Source: Sphaerolaimus hirsutus
Lineage: Eukaryota; Nematoda; Chromadorea; Monhysterida; Sphaerolaimidae
Length of the DNA stretch: 64,000 bases
Assembly (NCBI GenBank): GCA_964036195.1
Contig: OZ038458.1
Span: 2,790,001 to 2,854,000, forward strand
Reading direction: 5' to 3'
In this document: positions 23,801 to 35,800 of the stretch, piece after piece
How positions within the stretch are numbered: position 1 is the first letter of the stretch
How the letters are laid out: each line of letters begins with the position of its first letter
The notes under the pieces: model-generated
Databases searched by the model: none
What the model was told of the DNA's origin: nothing
The model's input: only the letters and a program-made list of their open reading frames with translations
Translations under genes and position numbers: made by a program

Positions 23801-26800
23801 CGCATTGGGTACAAGCAGCCCTTTGGGATAAATTGTATTCACTTGAAAAACCTTCGTCAAGAGGAGACTCTCTCACAAATTTCACACGAACCCTTTTGTC
23901 AACTCTCAATCAACTTAAAGAAAGAGGTGAAAGTGTCGATTCTGGTGCAGTGTTAAGAATAATTCGTGGTTATCTTCCCGATAATATTGTTCTTGCCGTC
24001 ACAGAAGAACACCGGAATTCGATGCGCACCGCTGTAACCGGCGACACCGAACTCACAGTCGTCAGGTTTGTCGATGCATTAACTACCATTGCTCGTGCTC
24101 GGTTAGACGCGATGAAAACTGAACAACAAAGTTCACAATCTTCAACTGTTGTTCAGAAATCACAAAATTCATCGGTAAAAAAGCCACAAAATGGAGGAGG
24201 TTGGCAACAGCAAAAGAAAAAGGGAAATAAATCACAAAATACCTTTTCAAAACCAAAACCTATTCACAATACGGTTGCTTTTGCTGGTACCAACGCTAAC
24301 GCTGGTAAATCACAAGGAAAAAATAAAAATTCCACTCAACCTCCCAGAACTCCGGCGATCGGAGCGATTAGTCAAAAGCAGCCCTCACAACCTGCTGCTA
24401 ACTATCGCCAGCCGAAATTCGAGTGCTTGTTCTGCGGCGTCAAAGAGCACTACACAACCGATTGCCCTCAATACGTCACACCGAGAGAGCGCACTGAACG
24501 GTTGCGAGCTTTGGGCGACGTGTGCACGCGCTGCACGCGCAGAGGCCATCAAGCGGCACAGTGCACTCAACAATTGAGTTGCTACTACTGTCGCCAGATT
24601 GGTCAGCATCACGGGGCGTTCTGTCCTACCAGACAGGCACCCGTCAGGCGTCAGGTAAACAATTCACAAAATAAAGCCTTTGTCAAAGCAACGAGCGCTA
24701 ATTTTGTCAACGCTCAGGTAATCACAACGGGCGCGGCGTCGTCACATGCACTGCCATCGTATCCGCCTTCACAAACGGAACCGATGAGCGTGTGTGTCAT
24801 CCCACCGGATGAAAACGATTTCCGGTGGAGACAGAGTACGCTGTACCAGCTGGACATGGACGGCCCGCTCGACATGGGCGAATGGCCGAGGCCCGCTAAC
24901 GCACAACAGGCGAAAGCTCAGGAGGAAGCCCGCAAATATCACAGCGAGAACGAGCTGTGGACAACGCTCCGTGCCAACCTCATCCAGGAAGGCACAGATA
25001 TGGAGACCGTCGAGGCCAAAATCCGCGGCTTCCAGCAGAAACGGTACGAGGTGTACCCACACCTCAACCCGAATCAAATGTCATCGTCGGTGCCACTTCA
25101 ACCTAGTCACAGGCCCACGGTGGAGGTGCTGAGCGCACAGGCGGGTTACGGTAACCCCAACCCCGCTACCAGGCAGCAGGCCGAACAAGAATGTGAGTTC
25201 GATTTTGCACCTATTGTTCGTTTGCAAGTGGCCCAGGCTTCATTAATTAATAAAGACGCTGAATTAAATCGAGTCACAGACCCTTTGTTAATATTCTTTG
25301 ACACTGGATGCGAATATTCATACATTAAAGCATCCGTGGCAAATGAGTATAACTTTGAAAACAAAGGAGATGTTGTTCTTCAAATGAACGTGTTTGCGAC
25401 AAAAACGCCTGTCACAGTCAATACGTTTTTGGTCGAGGCTGTCATGCCTATTTACAAACACGTCGACAATAAGGGCAATATGTTACAAATTCCGCTCACC
25501 TTACGTGCAGTGGATAATTTAGCAACATATGCATGCCCACCTCCTTTGTCACAAGACGACAAAACAGTCATTTATATTGTGTACGGTGAACATGCACAAG
25601 AACAATTCGCGGAACCGCTTGAATTGACCGAAATGACTGATGAGTTTTGTCACAAACTATGTCAACCAGATGTAGTCATTGGTCAAGACTATTATTGGAA
25701 GTTCGATATTCGACCAACAGAAATCGAACTCCCATCTGGCTTGATCATAGTCGAATCAATACTTGGGTTGATGTTAGGCGGAAATGCGTCCTCACAATCA
25801 TTCGTCACAACACCCGACATTTCCCCACATCAATTCATGGTTTCATGCAGTTCACATGCTTCATCAGCTGTTGCTGTTGGCCAAGAGACATTATTTCAAT
25901 TTCACAGTCTCGAGTCAATAGGTATCACAGATGATCCCTTATCACATGATGACGACATAGCTGAACAGTTAATTCTGGAATCAATTACTCTTGATCCAGA
26001 AACCGGTCGCTATAGCGTAGATTGGCCATTCAAGTCAACCATTCAAGAATTGCCAACTAACAATGCAGAAGCATTTCGTCGCTTTCTGTCACTGTTGAAA
26101 CGGTTTCGAAAAGATCCCGATTTATTCGCTACATATGCGAAAGTCATCTCAGATCAACTTCACAAGGGGGTCATCGAAACCGTCTATGGTTCACAAGATG
26201 GTCTGCAAGAACACATCTTACCTCACCAACCTGTCCTCACACCTGGCAGATCGACAACATGTCGAATAGTGTATGATGGTTCTGCAGGCAAACCAAGTCT
26301 CAATAATTGCTTATTTCGAGGCCCAGTTCTCACACCACTGGCGCTCGGATTAATGCTTCGCTTCAGAGCTGGAAAAGTGGTGTTATTAGCGGATATTGAA
26401 AAAGCATTTTTACAAATTGCTCTTCACCCAAAATCACGCGCCTTCACAAAATTTTACTGGCTGCGTGATGACACCATTCCGTCACATGAAGACAATATTC
26501 AAATGATGCAATTCACAAGGGTGCTGTTTGGCCTCACATGCAGTCCATCCATTTTGTCAACTGTCATCAAATATCACCTAGAAGAGGAATTAGCTCACAT
26601 GCATCCCGCTGAAACCAATGAACGAATGAAACTGGAGCTGTTGCTCAACAGCATTTACGTTGATAATTTAGTTATCAGCGTAGATGATGACAAATATGCA
26701 ATACAGCTCTATCGTTTAATTAAAGCTGTTTTTGCCAGAGCAAATTTCAACATGCGCGAATGGATGACAAATTCGCCTATGGTCTCGGAAAAAATCAAAC

Positions 26801-29800
26801 CCGATGACCTCAACCCGAAAAAGTCACAATACATCAAAGTAATGGGTCTCGTTTACGATCACATTGAAGACACCATTGCAGTGCCAGCTCCCAAAAAGGA
26901 TTTCACGCTCATTGTCACAGCCACTCGCCGCAATTTAAATAAATTGCTGGCTTCGACATACGATCCTATTGGCGTCACAGCACCCGCGTTATTTCGGTTG
27001 AAATTTCGCGTGTCACAAATAATTCAAAGGTGCAATATCACAACCTGGGATGAACTCATTGAAGACCCAGAGGCGGATGACTTACTGGACGATTTAAAAC
27101 GACATCTTTCGTCCATAAGTCAAATCAAATTCCCGCGATCATTTCACTCTTTTGGCATCGATGTCAAAGCTGTCACAAGACCATTAGAATTACATGTGTT
27201 TTGCGATGCCTCAAAAGATGGATACGCCGTTTGCGCTTATTTGCGTCAACAAGCGATTTCACCTGACGAATACGGTTATGAAGATGACCGATATTTTAGT
27301 GGTTTTCTCACAGCTCGCACAAAACTAGCCCCACTTCCGTCAAAACAAGGTCAACCCCTCACAATCACACGCTTGGAGTTGCTAGGTGTCACAATTGGTG
27401 CACAGCTCATCGATTATTTACATCATGAACTCGTTGAGCTGGGTGGATGGAAAATTCACAGTAATTTCCTCTGGACCGATAGTACCGTTGTCATCGGCTG
27501 GCTGTATACAGCAAAGCCGCTGGCTACTTTTGTCAACAATCGGGTCACAAAAATCCACTCACTAATGTCAAAACATTGCATTCAAATTTGCAAGGTTGCT
27601 ACAAAAGACAACCCAGCCGACATCGCGTCACGGGGTTGCACTTTTGATCAACTGATGATCGAAACAATGTGGTTCACCGGACCTACATTTTTAGCTGAAC
27701 CTCTCACATCAACCATGCTTGACATCTCACAATATCAAGCGCAACCTGTCACCGAAGAGCTTGCGAAAAGCGATATTCACATCAGTCGACCTTTATATGC
27801 TGGAGCAGTAACTTCACAACCCGTTTCACAGCCTGATTCACAGCCAGCTAATGCTCTTGCACAGCAAGTACCCGTCAACTTGGACCCCAATTTGTCACAA
27901 AATGTCACTCCTCAAAATCCGTTTGTCGAAAGTCGACAACGTCACATCCCTTCAAATCCATTCGAAATCGACATTCGACGATTTTCAACACTGTCAAAAT
28001 TGTTGCGTACTGTCGTATATTTGCTTCGTGTCAAGACATATTGGCTAAATCGCTCCATGCATAAAGCTGCAAAGCGCGAAAGCGAATATTTATCAAAACC
28101 CATCACACAAGCTGATTTGAACGAAGCATTTCGACATGTATTGCGCATTTCACAGGCAGAGGAATGTGCCAGTTGCATTTCACAAGCGCAACTTGGCAAA
28201 CACCACATGCTCAAATGGGACGCGTGGAATAATTTATTATATTGTGTCACGCGTGTATCTCACAAAGAACATCGAAACCCTTCGTTGTTTTACTACCTGC
28301 CAAAGACAGGGTGGTTAACAACGCTAGTGGTTACTCATTTTCATGAGCTTGCTGGTCACAGTGGCATGCTTCACACTTTAGCAGATTTACGCGAACACTG
28401 CTGGTTGTCAAGTGCCAAGCAGGTAGTTGCAAAAATTTTGCGAAAATGTGTCACATGCCGCAAAGCGGAAGGAGGTCCATTCACATTACCTGATTTTCAC
28501 ACATTACCTGTCACTCGAACTCAATCACAAATCAAGCCATTTCAACATATTGGCATTGATTATATGGGACCGTTAGTTTATTCACAGAACGGAACCCGTC
28601 ACAGTCAACACATTTTGTTGCTAACATGCTTCAGTACACGCGCCATCCATTTAGAGTCAACTAATAGTGTCTCGACAGCTGACACAATTATGGCTCTAAA
28701 TCGTTTTATTTCACGTCGAGGCATGCCGGACACAATTTGGTCCGACAATGCCCCAGCATTCAAAAATTGCGTCAAAATGCTACCGGACGTAAAATGGCAT
28801 TTTATCACAGCCAATAGTCCTTGGCAGGGCGGCGTGTATGAACGCATGGTAGGTTTAGTCAAACGCTTGCTCAAAAAAGCATGCGGACGACGTTGTCTCA
28901 CATGGCATGAATTTCTCACAGTCATGCTAGACGTCGAATTCTCCGTCAATACGCGACCATTGTCATACTTGTCAAACACAGACATTGGTGCAGCGATACT
29001 GCGCCCAATACATTTTCTTTGGGGCACCCCACCACCATGTTACATGGATGAAAAACGTGAGTTGGAACTCGATTCCACCACGATTGAACCCATGCGAAAA
29101 ATTCCAAAAGAGGAATGGGAAAGAATGACGGATGGATCTTTCAACCTCACACCCTCACAAATCGAAAAAACCTACACACTCACACCCCCACGTGTCAATG
29201 ACGTCAACTGCATCGACGAAATTGCACTCAATTCTGTGCCTGAAAAGGACAGAGATGACATCACATTACTTTGGGACCAAATTTGTCACAATCGGGAAGT
29301 GCTTTGGTATGAGTGGTCACGTCAATACATTGACCTACTCAAAGATCGAGCAAAAAATCAACGCTTGAAAAGAGGCACAATCAACGAAGCTCCCAAACGT
29401 GGCCAAGTGGTGTTAATCACAGACGATAAACAACCACGCGGCATGTGGCAAATGGGCCGCGTTCACGAAATACACGTGTCAAGCGATGGCAAAATACGTG
29501 CAGTCACAGTATTGTCAAGTAACGGTCGTCGCACACGTAGATCTCCATCTAACCTAGTACCTCTTGAAATCGACACAGAGGACGGTGTTGAATATAAAAT
29601 CGACACTGAGGTAAAGGATGATGATAATTCACAGCCTTCACCTGATAAGGGTGATGATTCACAAACTGATAAATCACATCAACAATCACAATCTTCACAG
29701 CAAGATGCAAGACGCGCAAACCCACGTCGAACATGTCGCTACACTGGTACATATTCGTTCTGGGGAAACGTGTCGCATTTAATGGCGCTTTCGTTGCTAA

Positions 29801-32800
29801 TACAATCAAAATTAGCCAACGCGCTCACATGGACAGATCAATATCACAAAACTTTTAATCTGTGCCATAAAACACGCACTGGGCACGCAATACAACTTCC
29901 GGAAAAAGTAACATGTCACTTTCCTCAAGTCACAGCCATAGAGGATATTGTGGTATCCATATGGACGTTGCGTGTTCAGCCGCAAACAACACCAATTTAT
30001 AGATGCTTTCAACAAGAGCATACTATAGTCACGTATATGAGTCTGGTGGGCGGAAAAGCTATGCTGCCACCAGAAATCATTAAAAATCACAGAGTCACAA
30101 CCTACGATTGCATGATCGCCTACCAAAATAAAACTTGGAAAGGCGAACCCTTAATAAAAATCGGTCATGCATTGTGGAGCACTAACAAATCACTTCACAT
30201 CGATTATTGTTACTTTTGTCACAATCTGAGTAACACAGTAATGAACTTTCACATAGAGGAAGGTGTGGTCGCAAGTCTTGATGGAAAGAAAATAGTTTCC
30301 GAAATCCAAGATCTGTCACATTGCAACCCACAAGCCGGCTATTGTTATGACAGCGACAATGGCGTCTCTTTATGGAATGCTACCGCATTTAACAAGCAGT
30401 GTGCATTCCAAGAGATTGGTCAATTTGATGCGCAATATTCACAAAATCATTACATAGTGGAAAAATTGCAAGCTGCATTTTCAGTCACATGGAGATCACA
30501 ACAATTCCCAAATAATGCAGAATGCGTGCCAAAAGATGCAAAATATATTGACCAGGGCTCGGCATTTATTCAATTTCTTCGATATCAACTCAAGAAATTG
30601 AAAAAGCCTCCAACCGAAAAAGCTCCTCTTCATTTCAAACTCGCACCAAATCTTGATGTTGGTGTATTTCACTTGCTCACAGCCCGTCAACAATACGAAG
30701 TTGACAAAATTGCACATCTAGAACAAAAACAATTTGGATCTATCTGGCAACAATTATGTCACATCCGTCAGACCCAACTAGATATAATTCATGCAATTGT
30801 CACATTCAATCCCACACTTGGCTTGCGAGCATTGCTAGGACGTCAAAATCTCTATGCTGAATGGCATGGAGATATATTAATGTTCTGGGATTGTAAACCA
30901 GTCACAGCAGAAATTATTTATTTTCAACACGAATATAACAATACTTGTTATAAATTTCTGCCGGTCAAAGTCACAAATCACCCACATATTATGTTCGTTG
31001 CTCCAGGCACCAATGATCTGATCACACATTCACCAATAGATCATTGTCTCATGAAAGATCACAAATATTATAATTAAATGATAATTCATGGGCCAACGAA
31101 AATGGACCAACGAATTTACACGTCACAAAACTCCCAATCGAATTAATTTGGGCTGGCTCGTGGAAACCATTCACACTAAATGTTTCCGGGTCACCAGGTG
31201 TAAGCATGACTGACATTGCATTCAGTATCATGGCTGCACATCATCACTTTCAAAATTTGCAACGACTCGAACAACAAGTCACACGTTCAGTCGATTATAT
31301 TGCAACAAAATCCAACGATCCTAAAGCAGTGCAAGCATATATTGCTGGCATCGGCCAAGGGGTTGGTGCATATTTTGAAGGTGTAGGAAAAGAATTGGGT
31401 CACATCATTCACGGTAGTGTCACAGGTGGTGCGTCAGCATTAGATACGTTACTTACTGGGCCACTTCAAACAGCTGTGAACATTATACTCATTATTCTCA
31501 CAATTGCTTGTATTGGGTATATTGGTTATGTTTACATGCAGTGGCGGCTCGTAACCGGCAGGGGTATGCTGCCAGACATCAAGGGCTTTTTCCGAAGAAA
31601 GGGCAGAAAGGACAAAAACCCAAACAAATGGGAGCCCCGCCCGTTCAACAAGGAAAAATCGGTAAGCGACGGCGACGTAACCGCCAGAAGAAGCCGGCAA
31701 GCGGTTTCAACAAACCCGCTTTGTCAAACCAAATCGTCACACAATCGTCACAATCGTCAAGTTCGTCACAGTTACCTTCAAAGTTTGTCACACCCTTCAA
31801 ACGAGTTTCTCCATTCAAACGGCTTTCAGGACGCACGGTACAGCCTAGATCGGATCCCCCGATCGGTTATAGTACCGAACGCGCCGAAGAAATCGAAATG
31901 GAGACGGGGGCGCGCCGGGTCACAAAACCTGCACCCTCCTGCGAGTCACAACCGCAGAGCTCGTCACCAAACGCCAGACTCACAGTCACCGAGCCTGTCA
32001 CAACGGAAGTCACAATGGAAGACGCGATCCCTGACCGCGAGCCCTTGCAAAAGCGACTCAAGAGATTCGCTGGAGTCGCAGGGCTCCCAGGTGAGCAGAA
32101 ATTGTCACACAAAACATTTTCCTTTATACCCCAAACTTTTCACAAATTCAATAACATCAATCAAAAACTGGTCAAATCAAAAGTTAAACGATCTAAAAAG
32201 ATCTGTGACCTTCCTCAGACAAACACCTTCACAGTCCGACATAGAGCTCGGAGAGATGGAAGAAAGTCACGATCAAGAACTAGATCCCCCACCGTACCAT
32301 TTGACCAATTCAACTCAATCACTTCACAGTGTACGACCTCATTCACAACCTCCCATGTCCCCTTGCTATCAAGCCAACCGCTTGCAGCATCGGAACAATG
32401 GCAGCCCACCGAGCCGTCGAGGGAGATCGTCGACGAGACCGACGCGCTCCGACAAGCCTTCGAGAGGCTCGCCGAGGAATCTGAGAAGCTCCCCAACTGG
32501 CCGGGACGACCAGCGGGGGCCCCAGAAGACCAGGCGCCCGGACACGGGGAAGGCAGCCAGCCTGAGGAGGATGCCGTCGAACCCATGGACGAGCATCATG
32601 AGGAGGGCCGGGAAAATGCCGGCGTCGAAGACGCCGACGATCTGCTACCACAGGAGTGATGAGAGTATCACAGGCGTTTGATTTTGATTATGTTTCACAT
32701 CAATTTGCCGAGATTGGCTGAGATAAAATTAAATTAAATTTAATTTTTATTCTAGTTTCGGGAGTGTGTAACATTATCGTAAAATGTAAAAACCTATAAT

Positions 32801-35800
32801 ATTTAAGTTAACTTTCTTATGTTCTCTTTTATATTCAATTAATTCAACTCGTCAAGATTTCATTCATATTTACATTCCCATTTTAACATCTTCACCTTCA
32901 CCAATTAATATCTCAAGCGATGTTGTTTACAACGTGCGCTTCACATCGTTCACATATTTAGATCTTAGTCATTGCTCACATTCCGCCACATTTCCTTGAC
33001 AAGCAGCACGCATATACGCCGTCATGTTTATGTTAAGCGGCGGGCCCGCCCCGAGCAGGGCGCCGGGCCCGCGCACCATTTTCAAATGCCGTCTGGCTTG
33101 TCTCACATTTTCACTATCTTGCCAGTTTAGCTCGCTTTTCATCGGAGAAGCGAGCGGGCAAGGATTGAACTTTCACAATTGGAAATGTTAGGTAAAAATC
33201 GGAGATTAGAGCCGACCGATTGGCGCCAAACCAATCGCCATCGGTCTGGCCCTTAAAAGCCGATTTCACAGCTACAATCGGCAGTGTTTGCAACCTCGTC
33301 AACTTCACACGAATCTCTTCCTAGGATCTAAATAAGCGCCGTAGTCACTTTATTAAGTCGCTTGTTTTTGGTGCTAAGTTTAACGCTTGGTGCTCTAAGT
33401 CACCTCAGTGCTTTATTTCACACCGGCGCTGTTTGAGGTGCTTTATTCACAACCGCGCCACTTAATTCTCGCCTTTTGTCGTAATTAAGTGCCTTCTTTT
33501 AATTGCCTTATTTCTCCAGTAATTAGAGCTTCTTTTACGTTTTATTTAAGTAATTAATTTAGTTGTAAATTAATTCCTTTGTTTACGTATATTTTATATA
33601 TATTTTATTTACATTTAATTCTTTGTATTTAATCGCCTAAATAAAAACGTTCGTCAAAACCTTTGGTAAACAATCTAAATTTGCTTCACACTAACTCACG
33701 TCAATTCACTTCAACTCAACTAATCACATTTGATAAAATAACGGAACGTCAACTAGAGACGACGCTTCACGTCAACTTTCACTTGTTCACATTTGTCCTC
33801 TTCCTCGGTTAGGAATAGGAGCTGGTTCACAAGTCAATTCACCAAGTTCCGTATTATTTTACACCACCGTCAAATATGTCAAATCAACTGTACCGGTCCA
33901 AAAAATGGAAGTCAAAAGAACATACGGCAACAAGCAGCCCACCTGTCAGAATTGGCACTTGTCCAAGGTGTCATCTCCCCGAGGCGATCGCAAACGCAAT
34001 CAGCAGCTTGCGCCAAAAATTCGTCACATTCAAACTGAGGCCGCACTTTCTCAGCTGCAAAATGCGCATAAAAAATTATTCATCCCCCCCATTCATTCAT
34101 TATTCATGCATGGTAACCCCGCCCCCAAACCGCTCAGCTATCTATCTATCCCGGAGGCAAAATTTTGGGCTACTACCCCCTAAACCCACCCCCCCCCCAA
34201 ATCGCCCAGCTATCTACCTATCTGGAGCGAATTTTGCGAAATTAGACCCCAATTTTCGCTCAAAATCTCTATTTTTCATACAATTTTATAGATTTTCACT
34301 TTCAAAATCATAGTTCTGGTTCCTATTTGCCATTTTCAGCTATTTTTAGTGCTAAATGCTCTTGTATATAGGGTGTCAACAAAAATTTTTTACAGAAAAT
34401 GGAAACGGAAATTTTTTTGCACTTGCCGGAAAATGGAAACGGAAACGCAAAAATATTTGCACTTACCGGAAAACGGAACAGAAAACGGAAAAAAATTTGC
34501 CTGCGGAAAAGCGAAAACGGAAAAAATTTTGCACTTGCCGGAAAACGGAAACGGAAATTTTTTTTGCATTTGCCAGAAAACGGAACGGGAAATGGGAAAA
34601 AATTGCCTGAGGAAATCGGAAACGGAAAACGGAAATTTGACACCCTACTTGTATACCATTTTTGAGCTATCTTTCACCTACTTTTAGCGATTTTTCTCCC
34701 TTTTCTTCCTTCTATGCCCCGAAAAAGCCTATATATCGAACCACCACAACCCCACCCCCCCCCCCCCAGAAAAATTTGCAGCTATCTATCCCTCCGGAGG
34801 AGCGATTTGCTATCTATCCAACCACTCGGAGGGTCAAAATTCAAGATACCCCTGCCGCCAACTGTAGTTGACGGCCACCTCATTGTAGAAAACTCAAAAA
34901 CGTTCTGAGCTTATTTGTGAGTTTTCGAAATTTCGTGTGAAAACTGGTGTGCGCAGGCACAAAAAATTTAATTCCAGCGGCAGGCGGGAGTCCACAACAA
35001 AAAAAATTCAAAGCTCAAGCCACCTTGGATTTGTTGGGTGCCAGTTGAATCGCAAACAGCTTCCTGAACAGGTGCGGCGATATCCCTTTTAACCCCATCA
35101 TTGTCATTCGAAGTGCGTCCATTTTCTAAGCGGGGCTTTCTGCGCGCAAAATGTGTGTTGGCAAATGTCAGGTGCAGTGGCCCCTGATTTTATTAGGAAA
35201 TCAGGGGCCAGTTCCGCAAATTGAGAAGTGATAAGTAAAATGGCAAAAGCGAAGTGAATTGAGAATAAAATTGCAAAAGCCAAGAGAAATTAATTTTTAT
35301 TATTATTTTTACTTCGCCTTCGCCAATTTATTTGCCATTTCACTTCACTTTTACCATTTTACTTAGCTTTTGCCATTTTACGTCTCACTTTTCAGTTTGT
35401 TGAACTGGCACCAGGCACGCACGGCAAAATGTAAATGCATCAATCAAATGATCGATTTTCACTCAAATTTTATGTATTTCGATGAAAAATGTTAAGGGCA
35501 TTGCCGCCGCAGCATGTCAGCCCCTAATAGCATGTCAGCCCCTGTAGTTTAGTGGTTAGGGCACTCGTGTTCTACGAGAGTTGCGGGTTCGATTCCCGCC
35601 TGAGGCAAGTGCAATTTCGCACTCTTTCTAAAATGTAAAAAGAAAAGATAGTTGTCCATGTCACTGCAACATTGGTTTTTCACCAAATCGCTAAATTTGG
35701 CCAAGTGCCATGGAATTTTCCCACAGCGATTTTGAACGCTTTTTACAACAGACCACGGCTAGCTATGAAAAACATTGCGAGCGATCATTTTCTCAATTTT

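Larger units (their letters stand above)
21580..33863 (+). mobile_element. Complete BEL/Pao LTR retrotransposon with env-like region
   Basis: The 12,284-bp element has two 1099-bp LTRs, a primer-binding site directly after the 5' LTR, one 2706-codon frame covering Gag, protease, reverse transcriptase, RNase H, integrase and an env-like C terminus, and a second coding region with two overlapping frames. The 5-bp duplication CCACC flanks it. Reading the two LTRs side by side I saw only two differences (A/G near 21905 versus 32990-33100, and G/A in CTCCGGTAATTAG versus CTCCAGTAATTAG), so insertion is recent. It lies antisense in intron 7 of the WDR76-like gene, 75 bp from exon 7. It has an uninterrupted pol and may be mobile. 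Confidence 0.95.

Noticed and set aside
24769..25077. Antisense and alternative frames of about 100 codons inside the BEL polyprotein
   Set aside because: Shadows of the coding frame in its GC-rich segment.
34349..34687. Lys/Asn/Gly-rich frames over the GGAAAACGG repeats
   Set aside because: Translation of a MITE; the same pattern appears in three frames and in the copies at 38109 and 59076.
35024..35130. Alternative frame MDALRMTMMGLKGISPHLF on the minus strand over WDR76-like exon 6
   Set aside because: It reads well and could be a small frame, but only the KPRLENGR frame keeps phase with exons 5 and 7.
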